Under the pieces are notes generated by a model. The model saw only the letters and a program-made list of their open reading frames with translations. It was not told where the DNA came from and searched no databases. A stretch of DNA of 57,500 bases from Anaeromyces robustus. Lineage: Eukaryota; Neocallimastigomycota; Neocallimastigomycetes; Neocallimastigales; Neocallimastigaceae. The stretch's first letter is position 1. Each line of letters starts with the position of its first letter. This document shows positions 1 through 27,905 of this stretch, piece after piece. The position numbers and the translations under genes were made by a program. The DNA lies in assembly GCA_002104895.1 (NCBI GenBank), contig MCFG01000084.1:132501-190000 (forward strand), written 5' to 3'.

Positions 1-132
1 TATAAATATTATTAATCTATATAAAAATTTTCTTTATTATTATTAATCTTTCTTAAATATGATTATTATTTTACTTTATTCCCATGTTTAATATAATAAT
101 ATTAAAATAATATATATATAACATATTCAAAG

Positions 133-2569
<2,437 letters not shown>

Positions 2570-2886
2570 TTTTTTTCCTCTATTATATATAGATAAAGAA
2601 AGAAAAAAAAATTAATAATAGAAATAAAAAAAAAATAAAAAAATTTATCTTTTTAATTAATAATCAATAATCAACAATCAATATAACCATAATAATAAAA
2701 AATAAAAATAATAGTTAATAAAAATAATAGGTTTTTTTTTTTCTATAATAATATAAAAAATAAAAAAATATTTTCCATTTTTTTTATTATATAATTTTAA
2801 ATCAAATAATAATAATAACTTATTATTATTATTTTAATTTTAATTGTAATAATGATCTATAATAATAAAGCTATCAAAAATTAATA

Positions 2887-2923
<37 letters not shown>

Positions 2924-3499
2924 TAATAATAATAAAACTATCAAAAATTAATAAATAAATAATAAAGCTATCATAGATTAATAAATAAAAAAAAAAACAA
3001 ATAAATAAATAATAATGATAATATAAAAATAAAAATAACAAAATGAATGAATAAATAATTAAATAAAATATTATATTTTCTTTCTTTTTCATTTTATTTT
3101 ATTATTATTTTTTTTTTATTTATATTTACTTTTTATTTATTTTTATTAGTGTAATTATTTAACTAAATAAATAAAAAAAAAAAATATTTTTTTATTATGC
3201 TAGTACTTTGAATTTTGAATTATGAATTGTCTGTTTATTAGTTTTTATTACTTAATATTATTATGTTATTATGTTATAATTTATTATTAACTATTATTTT
3301 AATTTTTATTATTTATTTTTTTATTTTCTGTTTAAATTTTTCTATAATATAAACTATTATTTTAATCTTTATTATTTATATTTTTATTTTCTGTTTTTAA
3401 CTCTTCTATTTTTTGTTTTATAAGTTTTTTTGTTTGTTTGTTTGTTTTGTTTGTTTTTTTGTTTGTTTTATTCAAAGTTTATTAATTTAGTAAATTCAT
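2570..3499. other. Convergent spacer between MINDY and aspartate aminotransferase
   Basis: Both genes end here. The stretch holds AAT triplet runs (about 2899-2930), a twice-repeated AAAACTATCAAAAATTAATA-like segment (about 2870-2960), T-runs and TTTG repeats near 3430-3460. No coding signal was found; open frames here are low-complexity Tyr/Phe/Ile strings. Confidence 0.8.
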
Positions 3500-6429
<2,930 letters not shown>

Positions 6430-7441
6430 TTTCTAAATTTTATTATAAAACAAATATAAATACATATAGATATATATATTTATAATAATATATTAATAAT
6501 AAAGATAATAATATTTATAAATGTAAAAATGCAAATTTTAAAATTTTTAAAAATTTAATAAAATAAATATTGATATATTACTAATAAATATTCTATCATA
6601 ATAAATAAACATTTTGAAAATTATAATATTATTTTTATCAAAGTTAAATATAATATATATAAAAGAAAATATCTTCATTATTAAAGTGTAAATATTTTTT
6701 AAGATATATTATTTCTACCTTTTAAAAAAAATTCTTTATGCTGTTTTTTTTTTTCTTTTTTACTTAAATATTATTTACAAATTTAAAGAGTTAAAAATTA
6801 AATTTTTCAATTTTTTTTTTTTTTATATTTACCCAACTTATCCAAAAAAAATAATTAATTAGGTATGAATTAATTATTAAAAATAATTAATAATTATATT
6901 TTAGTAATAATAAGATTAATTATAACAATGAAAAAAAAAATGATAGATTAAATTTTTAAGATTATTAAAAATAATATTATTAAAAAAAAAAAAAAAATAG
7001 ATTATGATTATCTGATTCAATTTACTTTTTATGTTACACAAATTTTTAAATATAATATTGAAAAAATTGACTTTACACTTCTCCAATTAATAAAAAATTT
7101 TTTATTAAATAATATATTAATTATAATTGAAATTGAAAATATCACTTATAAAAATTATCAAATTATTAATCATATTATAACAAAACAAAATATATAAACT
7201 TAGTAATGTATTATAATAGATATATATTTATTTAATCAATTATTTATTTGTTTGTTTTATTGTTTTATTAATGATATTAAATGATATAATAAAATAATGC
7301 TTTTTATTTAAAAAAAAAAGAAAAAAAGAAAAAGAAAAAAAGAAATTCCAATATATGTTAAGATATTAATTAAAAAAAAAACTAATAACTAACTATATAT
7401 TTTTTTTTTTTCATATATATTTAATTTTTTTTTTAATAAGA
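6430..7441. promoter_or_regulatory. Spacer upstream of aspartate aminotransferase, downstream of ceramidase
   Basis: About 1 kb holding the aminotransferase promoter and ceramidase 3' region (both minus strand). Contains A- and T-runs and an AAAAAAG-type purine stretch at 7310-7345. No defined factor site or gene was recognised. Confidence 0.6.
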
Positions 7442-9030
7442 TTAAGAAATATTTCTTTTTTCTTTTTCATAATTATTATTATGAGCAATATATGGAATGA
7501 GATGTAATAACCACTTTATATGAGTTGAATGATAACCCATTAAAAAGCTTCTTATATATAAATTAAAAATAAAGAAACAATAGGTTCCAATTCCCGTTAA
7601 TATATGCCACCATGCTAATTATTATATATATATTCAAAATTAGTAATATAATCAATAATATAAGAAAAAAAAGCAATAATAATATGATTATCAAATTATT
7701 AAATCAAAAAAAAAATAAAATAATAATAATAATTATAAATGATAATAATATGTATATTATAAAAGTTTATAATTTACCATGAAATTGGAATAAAAAGGAT
7801 AAATATCTATATTTATTTCTTAGGTATAATAAATGATTACAATAAATATTATCAATATTCCATAATAAGAAAGCCAAAATATAAGTGATTGAACAAATGA
7901 ATAATAAAAATTTCAATAGTGTTAAATGATGAGATAAGGAAATCCATGATTTTAATTCACTAGATTTATTTGTTAATTGTTTTTCATCACATTTATCATA
8001 TAACTTTTTTATTTTTAATATATGATTAATAATATGTAATGATCTACTCATAAGTATATATATATGAAAAATACAAAATATAAATAATTTCAATTATTTA
8101 AAACAAAATTTTTAAAGAATTATTTTTAATATTAATATAAATTTAATAATAACATTAATACTTTTTATTTTATTTTATTTATTATGTAACAAAATAGAAA
8201 AAAAAATTTTTTTTACCTAAAAACAATAACTCCTATTAATAATGCAGTAGATCCATGTTGAAACCATGGCCATGAAATAATTTCAGTATACATTATAGTA
8301 AACAATATAACAGTTAACCATAAAATGATAGTAATATATGGCCTATAGGTTTTACTGTCTAAGATTTCAAATCTATAATATGTATAAAAATAAAAAATAG
8401 CATGTTAAAATGAAAAAAAAACCAAAATAATTATTTTTTTTTTCTTAATATATATATTAAATATAATATAATAAATTTAATTATTACATGCAAAAAACAG
8501 CAATACAACAAGTATAAATCACTATTTTATAAACATATGAAAATATATATATGATATTGAGAATTATAATTTTTTTTTATTAATATAAAACTAAAATAAC
8601 TAAAAATAATTCTTATTATTATATTAATTACTTGGTAATTCATCTGCTAATTCCATTTGATATCTTAATGTCATATGAAATAGCCTATTATAATAATAAT
8701 AAAGGAGAAAAAAAGAAATAATATTAATTAATATTAATTAAATAATAATAGTATAAAAATGACATATCTAATTAATCTAATTTCAGTTATATCTATAAAG
8801 TTATCTACTTTTTTTAATATTATTATGTTAGTATATTTACCATGAACCAAAACCAATACATAGTAATCCCTTTAAGAAGTAAAATAATAATAATAATAAT
8901 AATATAAAATATTATTAAATATTATTATTATTAAAAAAAATTATTAATAAAAATCAGTATATCTTTAATTCCGTTATTTATTTTAAATAAATGTATATGA
9001 AGAATAATGTTCAAAATATAATAATAAAAC

Positions 9031-9064
<34 letters not shown>

Positions 9065-9603
9065 TACAAAATATGCCCAATAGAAACGTTGATCATAATG
9101 ATATTTTTTAACATTTCTCATACCCACTAATGCATATAAAATATATATACTATTACTTAGTGTGTTCCAAAATTCGGCAATATACTTGCTTACTAATATA
9201 TATACATTTAAATTTAAATAAAAATCGTGTATATTTAATAAATAAAATGAATAATTTTAATTAACTAATCCTTAAATAAGATAATATAATTATTTTATTA
9301 TTAAATATATAGAAAAAATGTATATATATATATATATATTTACAGTGTAAAAATTTTATAATTATATAAAATATAATTTAAATTTAATAAAATAAAATAA
9401 AATAGAACTATACCTATATAATTTTCTTCACACCAATCTATACTTGATGTTATTGGACTATATTATATAACAATACAATAAATATAAAGCAAAATATATC
9501 ATTAATTATATTAATTTCTTTTCTTTTTAGTTTTTTTTTTTTAATTTTTTTTTCTTTATTACCTCCAATATCCATCTGAATTATAATAATTATTATATAT
9601 CAT
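7442..9603 (-). CDS. ACER3: Alkaline ceramidase (ACER3-like, ER/Golgi membrane)
   Basis: Multi-pass membrane amidase releasing sphingoid base and fatty acid from ceramide. Nine exons in phase: 9603-9563, 9457-9414, 9192-9068, 8869-8841, 8684-8632, 8521-8488, 8372-8217, about 8043-7778, 7614-7442. Seen: GYWSPITSSIDWCEENYI and AEFWNTLSN (the Ca-binding Asp/Trp/Glu/Asn cluster of the family), GSWLFHMTLRYQ with a Zn-ligand His, ADELPM, FLLWNIDNIYC, and HAWWHILTGIGTY with the other two Zn-ligand His. Several hydrophobic helices follow in the family order. The basic tail EKEKRNIS ends the protein. The acceptor of exon 8 is ambiguous by 3 nt (VFRSLH or VFSRSLH); the former fits relatives better. Very small exons (29-53 nt) explain why no long open frame marks this gene. 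Confidence 0.95.
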
Positions 9604-10173
9604 TTTTATTAATTATGATTATTTCACCTCTCTTTTTTTCTTAAATAAAAATAATTAAAAAAAAAACTTATTTACAATAAAAATTTAAAAAAAAAAAAAA
9701 TAATAGTAATAATAATATATAGAAAATTTTTAATATTTAAAAACTTTCTATATAATTTTTATAAAATAAAAAATAATAATAATTATAATAAATAAAAATA
9801 AAATAGAAATAATTCATTTAAATAAATATTTTTTTAGGATGAGAATATTAGTATTATTTCTAAGAGAACATTCAGTTTTAGAAAATAATATATATTAGAA
9901 TATAAATAAAATCTTTAAATTCTCATTTATATTTTTTTTTTCTCTCAGGCAGTTAATTTTTTATTTTTAATAAAAATTTAAAATAAAAAAAATATAATAT
10001 TGAAAATATTATAATATATTAAGATAATAATAATCAAGATATTTAGAGTAATAGAAATAAAAAAAAAAAAAAAAGGAAGAAAAGGAAAAAAGAAAAAGAA
10101 ATAGAAAAAGTAAAAAGAAAAAAAAAAGAATAAAGAAATATGTAACATATTTTTATTAATAAAACATTATCTA

Positions 10174-10204
<31 letters not shown>

Positions 10205-10523
10205 TTAAAAATATATAAATAATTTATCATCACAATAAAATATTAATAAAATATAGAACAATTCAATTCTGTGAAAATAAATATTATTATTAATAAATTA
10301 TACATTCACTATTCACTTATAAAAATAATTTTATTATTAGTATAAAAATAAAAAGCTTTTTTTTTTATTTTCTTTATTTTTGTTTATATTTATTATCAAG
10401 AATAATTAATAAGATGAGAAATTTCTTTTTATATTCTTTTATTAAATCTTTTGTCCACTTTATGAAGATATTACTCATAAAATAATTAACTATTATTATA
10501 TAACTATGATATAGATTATACAT

Positions 10524-10529
10524 CACGTG
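10524..10529. promoter_or_regulatory. CACGTG E-box-like palindrome
   Basis: One of two CACGTG hexamers noticed in the window's spacers (the other at 47393-47398). Such a GC-containing word is rare at this base composition. bHLH factors bind it in other fungi; use here is unproven. Confidence 0.3.
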
Positions 10530-10647
10530 TACAATACAGTATTATTATAAAAAAAAAAAAACTACTAAATCATTTTCCCTAATTCTACTAAATAATTTCA
10601 ATATATATAAAATAAAAAGTACTTATTTCACATTAATAATATTATTG

Positions 10648-10891
<244 letters not shown>

Positions 10892-11251
10892 CCCCATTCA
10901 TTAAAGATGTAAATTCATTTATAATTAAGGTTTAATAATTATGTAAAGTTTTAGTATTATAATAATAAAAAATTTTTTTATTATTACAATTAATCGTCGT
11001 TATAAAAAGATAAATGGATGTGAATATTATCTAAAAAAGGAAATTTATAAACATAAATAAAAAAAAAAAGAGTAAATATGAAAGAGAATAAAAAATAAAG
11101 TTTAATTTAATGTTAACAATATATTAATATTGTCAATAAATTTTATATATAAAAAAGTTCATAAAATCTTTGTCTTGTCATCATTATTTCATATTTTCTT
11201 TATTCTTTTCTCTTTCTTTCTTTTTATATTTTTTCTATCTTATTAATATAT

Positions 11252-11252
11252 T

Positions 11253-11342
<90 letters not shown>

Positions 11343-11344
11343 TT
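11252..11344 (+). repeat. (TTTA)n array
   Basis: About 93 bp of TTTA with a one-base phase slip near 11300. Same orientation as its neighbours. Confidence 0.95.
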
Positions 11345-12699
11345 CAATAATATAATATTTAGACTTATTTAATATTTGTTGAGAATTTTAATATTTTGTA
11401 GCATGGTATAATTTATTATATATATATATTTGGTATCTAATTTATTTCATTTATATTTATATTTGTATTTATAATGTATTTATATTGTATTTGTATTTGT
11501 ATTTGTATTTGTATTTGTATATTTAAAATGTTTGTGAATAATTATTTAATACTATGGAAAAAAAAAAGTTTAAAATTGTATTTTTTATTTTTTTATTTTT
11601 TTATTTTTATATTTTTAGATTAGAAAAGATTAGTCATATAAAAAATTAATATTTTATAATATTAATTTATTATTTCATATTATTTCATATTATTTAATAG
11701 TATAAAAATGAAGTAAATCATTAAAAGTACAAACTTAATATAATTTTTTATATATTGATTATATTGAAATATAATAACTAAATATATTAGAATATATATG
11801 ATAATATATTTATTTTAATAAAAAATAAGAAGAAATTCAAAAAACTAAACTTTTTTTTTGTTAGTATAAAATAAAATAAAATAAAATAAAGTTTAGTCGA
11901 TATTACACGGCTAATGTCACTGTCATATTAATAATTATTATCAATAATTATTATTATTATTATTCATTATTCATTATTATTACTATTGTGTATTCTATGA
12001 ATTAGTTAATGAAATGAAATTATAAGTGAAATACTTTAGGAATAGAATGAAATAGAATAAGTAATTATTTAAATAAATTTTAAATAAATTGTAATATTCA
12101 ATAATAACAATACCATTGATCAACATCAATATTATTTTAATATATTTATTATATTATATTTATTATATATTTATTATATAATTATTATATATTTATTTTA
12201 AATAAAATTATTTTAAAAATTAATGTTAAAATATTTTTTCATTTAAGAAATATTAAAAGTTACAATTTATTATTAAATTTAAATTTTTATATATAAATAA
12301 AATTAAAATATTGTTAAATAATTCACAAAGTTATTTTCATTTTCATTTTTATTTTTATTTTCATTTTCATTTTCATTTTTATTTTATTCATTGATCATTG
12401 ATTATACTTTTAATATTATTTCATGTTTTAATCTTAAAATTAATTAAATTGTGACAATATTTATTATAATTTTAATTATTATTATCATTCAAATTCAATT
12501 CATTTCTAAAATATTCCTATTTAATTCTATTCTATGAATTTATTAGTTTTTAATGTTATGAACAAATTATACTATAAATTCATTATTATTAGTTTTTTTT
12601 TTCTATTATTATTATTGTTCTTTTTAATTTATTCATTCTTTATTCTATATATCTTATATATTAAAACTATTTTTGTATAATTATCTTTTTATTGTATAG

Positions 12700-12796
12700 A
12701 ATTTATTTATTTATTTATATTTATTTATTTATTTATTTATATTTATTTATTTATTTATATTTATTTATTTATTTATATTTATTTATTTATTTATAT

Positions 12797-12875
<79 letters not shown>

Positions 12876-12923
12876 TTCATTTATTTATTTATTTATTTAT
12901 TCATTTATTTATTTATTTATTGA
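12700..12923 (+). repeat. (TTTA)n array with TATTTA and CATTTA interruptions
   Basis: About 220 bp. The left half repeats an 18-22 bp block ending in ATATTTA, the right half is pure TTTA with CATTTA variants, showing block-wise amplification. Confidence 0.93.
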
Positions 12924-13956
12924 TATTTAGATTTACTTTTAATAAAATCAAAATAAATGAAATAAAATATTAAAATTAAAGTTTTAAATTTTATTTTTTT
13001 TTTTTTCTGATCTATTTTAACAATCTTTTTTTTTAAAAAAAAAAATTATTTTAAATAATTTCAAAGATGTTATTATTTCATTAATATTATTATTTTTAAA
13101 TATAAAAATATATAAATATAAATATTTAATCTGAACATTATTTCTTTTCTTTAATTATTTTTTTACTATTAAATAGTATAATTATTTCTTTTTATTCATA
13201 TAGTATATATTTAAAATAGAATCAAAAAACGAAATTGAAAATAGTTTTTTATTCAACTATTATTAATCCTTCTATTATTATTCATTATAATTATTATTAT
13301 TCATTATTTTTTTTTTATTTTTTGAAATATATTAATTATTAACTATTGAATATTTTTTAATTTAATAATATTTTAAGAAGAAAAGAACAAAAGTTATTAA
13401 TAATTGAAAATATAATTTTTTAATATTGGCTTAGACTTTATTTTTTAAATTAATAAATTTATTATTATTATTTATTTATTATTATTAATTATTTATTATT
13501 ATTAATTATTTATTATATTATATATATTTAATATTATTTTATCTATTTCATATTATTTTATTTATTTCATATTATTATTAAGAAATTAAATATTTAATAA
13601 TCATTACAAAAGCCACTTTATTTATTTATTTATTTTATTTATTTGATTTATTTATTTATTTATTTATTTATATATAATTTTAAATGTATATTTTATAGAA
13701 GTGGTGTATCTAATATCATTAAAAGAAAGATTAACAGTAAAAAACTACCATACAAAAAAAAATTTTTTTTTTTCAGCTTATTACAATAAAATTTTTTACA
13801 TCTTTTTACATCTTTTTACATCTTTAAATGATTTATTTTTTTTTAATTTTTTTTTTCTTTTTTTGTATAAAAAAAAGTTTATTTTTAAAGGTTAGTTTAT
13901 TTTGTATTATTAATAAGCATCAAAAATTTAATAATTTATTTTATTTTACTTTTATT

Positions 13957-14100
13957 TTATTTTATTTTATTTATTTAATTTATTTATTTAATTTATTTAT
14001 TTAATTTATTTATTTAATTTATTTATTTATTTATTTATTTTATTTATTTATTTATTTATTTATTTAATTTATTTACTTATTTACTTATTTATTATTTAAT
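13957..14100 (+). repeat. TTTAATTTATTTA / TTTA mixed array
   Basis: Several copies of a 16-bp TTTAATTTATTTATTTA-like block followed by TTTA and TTAC variants. T-rich on the + strand like the other arrays of this spacer. Confidence 0.85.
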
Positions 14101-17100
14101 TTATATAACTATTACTATTACTAGGTATATTAACAAGTTAAGTATAATTATAATTAATGATAATGATATATATTTTTATATGTCATAATTCTTATTAATT
14201 TTAATAATTATTATATATATTGATCATTACTATCATATGAAGAATATCATTTCTAATGTAGATTTATGATATTTAAATAAAAATAGATCATGAATGATTA
14301 CTATATTGTTATAATACTAATTTTTATATTAATAATATAGTTTCATTTTTTAAATGTTAATCATTTTTTATATTTATATAATTTGTTAATAAAAAAGATT
14401 ATCAAATTTATAATAGATTAGATAAAAAAAAAAAAAAAAAACTTATTTAAAAAAAATTAAAATATGTCAAAAAATTATTTTATATTTTGTGATATTTTTC
14501 ATAGTAAAATTTGATATATAATTATAAATAATTATTCATTTCGTGATTTATAATATATTTATAATATCATAAATATTTGGAATTTTTATATATATTATAA
14601 TAGATATATTATATCATATAAAATCTTTTTTTTATTTTTATTTAATTTTATTTTCTTTTTAAGAATTCTTTTTTTATATTGTAATTTTTTTTTTATATAT
14701 CTTTTATATAATTATTTATTTAAATATATTTTTACTATTATTGTAACCATAAACCATAACCATTTCTTTTTTTTTTATTATTATTAAAATTTTATCTTAA
14801 AGATGTGTTGCTTCCATTTAATTCATATAAATATAAAAGTTTTTTTCCCTATTTTTTTATTTTATTTTATTTTATTTTATTTAATTTTATATATTAAGAT
14901 AATTTCAATATATATATTAAAATAAATTTATTATATAAAATGATAATAAAATAATATATAATATTAATATATTCATTTAATCTATTTTATTAATGTTTAA
15001 ACCATTTAATATAATTTTAAATTTTTTTAATTATCATTTTATTTATAAATTAATTATCCTTTTATGGTAATAATTATTGAAGTAACTTTGAAAAAAAAAA
15101 AAAAACAGAATTGTTTAAATAACAAGAAAAAAAAATTATAAAAAAAAAAAAATAAAATTATAAAATTAAAAATTTTATTATAAAAATATATTAAGCATAT
15201 ATTGTAATTAATTTATATTTTATAGTTAATATTTAAATTTATTAAAAATTGAATATATTGACAATATATAACAATAAAACAGTATCAAATAATTCAGTAA
15301 CAATTATTGTCATACTTAAAAAGGAATAAATTCATGAATTAAAAAAAAAAACAAATTTTATTAAAAAATAATATATAATTGTCATACATTAATGATATAT
15401 TATAATATATATATTTAAATTAATTTATTATATGGGTTTATTATTTTATTATAATATATTTATAGATTAATATCCATATTCATGTTTTATATTCAATTAA
15501 ATATATATATAATATATTGCTCAATATATTTTATATATAAATTTTTATTTAATATAAATAAATTACCATATTTAATAATAAAAAATTTTTTTTTAAAAAT
15601 TTAAAATATTTAAATATACAAAAAAATTTTATTAAATAGTTTCATTTATATATACAATATATTTATAATATAGTATTATATTATAATATTGTATTACTCC
15701 ATTTATTTTATTTTATTTCAAGTATTTTATTTATTATTATTTAAAATTATTAATAATCATTATAATAATAAAAAATAAAAAATAAAAATAAAAATAAAAA
15801 ATAAAAAATAAAATAAAAATTAACTCAATTTCTTTTTGTTTTAATTTATGATAATGGTAAATTCATAATAAATAAATATGTTTTATTTTTACCATATATT
15901 ACAATATAATCTAATATATCATAGTATATTCTTTTTTTTGGCTTTTAAGAAATGAATAATCAAGTAAATGGATGAATTAATATTAAATAAATAAATTAAT
16001 ATAAGTAATTAAATGGAAAATCAAGTAAATAAATAAATCGTTAAAATATTTTAATAAATAAATAAATAAATAAATAAAATAATAAGTAAAAATAAGAAAA
16101 TAAACATATTAAGTAAAAAATTATATATATACTTAGTTATTATAATTGTATAATGTAATATAATATAATATAATCTAATAATGACATATAATTATTATAG
16201 TATTATTTTATTATATAATATTATATGTCATTTTATAACAGTTATTTCATTTATATAAATAATAATAAGTCCTTTATTGTTTGATAGTATTAATAAAAAT
16301 AATTTTTCAGTCTTTTTTTTTTGATATTCATAATATTAATTTTAATTTTTTTAATTTTTTTAATTTTTTTTTTGAGAATTGGCTATAACATATTTTATTT
16401 TAAAAATAAAAAAAGAAAAGAAAGATAAATAGATGATAATAAAAATATATATATATATATATTTTATACTTATAAAAACCATGTTCATTAGGGTATGGAT
16501 TTAAAAAATTTAATTTTACTATTTAATAATAATTATTATTTGTTATTAATAAATTTTATTATTCTTTAGTATTTCAAAAAAAAAAAAAAATTAAAAAAAA
16601 AAAAAAAGTTTATTTTTTTTTAGTAATTATTTTAATTATATTATAATATGTTATATCCATATATCAATAAATTAATTTTTAATATAATTTTTATATAAAA
16701 TTTTTAATAAAATTGGTATATAAAAGGAATAATCGTTTTAATATTAATCTTTATTAATAATAATATATTATTTAATATATATATTAATTATAATATATAT
16801 ATTAATTATATTGTAATTATATTGATTCTATTTTTTCTTTTTAATTATTTATTATAATTAAATAATATTAATAAAAAAATTTTTTTTATTCTTAATCATC
16901 ATTTTTTTTTACTCTTTTTTTTCTTTTTGATTTTAGTTTTTACTTATGATTTTTCTCTTTTTTTTTTTTCACTTTTTTTTTTATTTTAAATTATTAATTT
17001 AATTTTTTTAAATTTTTTTTTTTTTTCATATTTTATACATCTATTTTATTTTTTTTATTAATTAATTAAATTGTATTGTAGATAAATATTAATTTGTTAT

Positions 17101-19535
17101 AACAAAACATAAATCCTTTTGTTATATATATTCTTTTCATTTCTTTCTTTTGTATAAATATATAAAATTTATAATTTTTTATTTTTTTAATAATAAAGAA
17201 TCAAATATAGTAATAATATTTTTATAAAATAATCTTTTTAGATTATAATCTTATAATTATATTTTTAATAAAGAAATTTTCTTTATTTTATAAAATATAT
17301 TTACAACAATATATTTACAACAATATATTTACAACAAAATAAAATATTTTAATTATATTTTATTTTTATTTTTATACTTTTAAGACAGGTAAAAATAATT
17401 TAACCATATAATTTATTATAATTATATTTAGTCTTTATTTTTTTTATAAAGGACTTTATATATATATATAAAACATATAAAACTTAAGACAGTTAAACTT
17501 ATTGGACATTTTTAATTATTTTTATATTTTTTTTATTGAATAATATAATTAATTTAATTTTATATATTTAGATAATAAAAAGACCAACTCACTTTATTAT
17601 ATATTGTTTAAAAAAAAAAAAAAAAAAAAATTATTTTTTATATATTTTATTATAAAATATATAATAAATTTTTTTAGTTATTTAATTTGTATGAATATCA
17701 ATAATAATATATACACAAATTTATAAATAAAAAAAATGATTTTTTTAAAATTTGATATTTTAAATAATTCAAAATAAATTTATAAATCATTTAATTGAAG
17801 TCAATTATAATATATTTTATATAAAACAATTGATATTAATAATTATATATATAATAGTTATATATAATAATGCCAATGAGAAATAAATTAAATAATTAAT
17901 AAATTTAAAAAAATATAAAATAAAATTAAAAACGAAGCAAAATTAGAAAAAATAGGGTAATATAGAATTTAGAATAGTTATACAGCCTATAATTTTATTT
18001 TAAATTGATATTATATTTATTTTCATAATTTTCCTTTATACACAACACATATAAAACAAAAATAAAATAACAAAAAAAAAAAAGAAATAAAAACAAAGAT
18101 AATAAAAAAACTTTGGAATATATATATTATATATAATAAAAGTTAAAAAGTTAAAAATAATAAAAAGTACAATTAAAAAATAAGATAAATTAAACAAAAT
18201 ATATTTATTAAATTTAAATTATTAAATTTTAATAAATATATACATATATAAAGATTAAAGAAAATTCAGCATTTTTTATATATTGGCAAGAAATAAACTC
18301 AAATAAAAATAAAATTCTATAACAAAATTACATATATATATATTATTTATATAAGATATATATCTATTAAGCAAATTTATCTAATAAACCATAAATAAAA
18401 AGAAATAAAGAAATTATTCAAAAAATTTCTATAAAAATAACTTAAATATTATTAGTATAAATAATAATATATATATACCTACATAAAATTAATATTAAAA
18501 ATCAATACCTCTACATTCAATAAGAAAAATATAGACTATTTTTTTTCTGTAGAAATTAATCATTTTCTTTTTATATATTCAAAAAAAAAAAAAAATTAAA
18601 ACCAACAACAATTACAAAAAGAAATATATATTGATATAATATTATAAAGCAGGAAAATATTCTTTATTTTTTTTTTACTGTTTTAAGAATATTTTATCTA
18701 TATATTTTAATAAATAAAAGAAAAGTATCACTTTTAATTGTAATGTTAATAGCTTATAAATTAATTCACAATAACATATTTGAAAAAAAAATAGTCATTT
18801 ATTTTTAATAACATTCACTATTTATTCTTTTTTATTTGATGTAAATTTATTTGATTAACTATAATTTTAATTATATTTTTTTTTATTTTTATTTTTTTTT
18901 ATTGTATATTAAATTATAATTATAGAATTAAAATAGTAGTAGTAGTTTTTTTTTTTTTTTTTTTTTTTTTTTGTTTTATTTCTTATTTTATTTATTTCAT
19001 TTTTCCTCACCCCTTTATATATATTTTAACTATATATATTATCGAAATTATTCAAGAACATAAGTTTTATTCATTAGTTTAATAAGTATTTATAACAACA
19101 TATTTTACAACAAATTAGTATCAATAATAAATAATTATAATAATATAAGATATAATACATATACAGTAGTAATATATAAAAAATAAGTACACATATAGAA
19201 GAAGCGCATATACATTATCATATATTATAATTATAATTTGAAAAAAAAAATTTTAGAATTTTGCATGTAAAATAATTATATAAATATTAAATTCACTATC
19301 AAAAAAAAAAAAAATATTATTTTTAATTTAAAATAAATAATTTTTTAAATAGGCATAATATATATAAACTATATTTTAAATAAAATATTTCATATTTCGT
19401 GAAATTTATAATAAATTAATATAAAAAAAAAGGCATATTTTTTTTTTTATAAAAATAATAAAAAAAATTATAATAATAATTATAAAAATTTTCATCAATT
19501 TGTGAATTTTTTTCTAATTAATTAATTATTGTGAT

Positions 19536-26909
<7,374 letters not shown>

Positions 26910-27082
26910 ATAAATAAATAAATAAATTAATAAATAAATATATAAATAACAAAAAAAAAAATAACTAAATAAATAACTAAGTAAATAACTAAATAAATAA
27001 ACAAAATAAATAAATGAATAATTAATGTTCATTTATTTTATTCATATATAGCAAAAATATATATATATATTTAATATAAAAA

Positions 27083-27115
<33 letters not shown>

Positions 27116-27145
27116 AAATGATACTTGATAATTAAAATAATAGTA

Positions 27146-27183
<38 letters not shown>

Positions 27184-27318
27184 ATAATAATAATAACCAT
27201 AATATAATAATAATAATAATAATTGTAATTGTAATAATGTAATAATATTGTAATTATAATAATATTAATAATAATAATAAAATAATAATCATTAATTATA
27301 GTCATAATAATAATAATA

Positions 27319-27359
<41 letters not shown>

Positions 27360-27413
27360 CATATTATTAATAGTATATGATTAATTTTATTATTTTTATT
27401 GATCTAATTCATT

Positions 27414-27466
<53 letters not shown>

Positions 27467-27669
27467 CATTATTAAAAAAAATTGTATTTTATAATTTTTT
27501 ATTCTTTTTATTATATTTTATTTCTTTTATTTTTTTTTATTTTATTTTATCTTAATGAGAAGAGAAAATGATAATGATATTATTATTATAATTATTATTT
27601 AAAATACATATATAATCTTTTTTTTTTTTAATTCTTAATATTAATAAATATATATTTATATATAAATTA

Positions 27670-27700
<31 letters not shown>

Positions 27701-27861
27701 CATAAAAAAAAAAATACAAAAAAAATATATATTTTTTTACATACATAACTACCATTATAATTTATAATTTTTTATTTCCTTTTTTTCCTTCTTTATTTTT
27801 ATTTTTATTATTTTTTTTCTATACTAAAAAAGTTATAAAGAAGTACAAAAATTAATTTATT

Positions 27862-27905
<44 letters not shown>

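Noticed and set aside
10380-10480. Short minus-strand frame starting MSNIFIKWTKDLIKEYKKK
   Set aside because: Only about 38 codons, no homology and no splice partners seen.
13699-13895. Possible exon reading VVYLISLKERLTVKNYHT after a TATAG acceptor-like site
   Set aside because: No partner exon, start, or family match; the rest of the frame is poly-Phe from T-runs.
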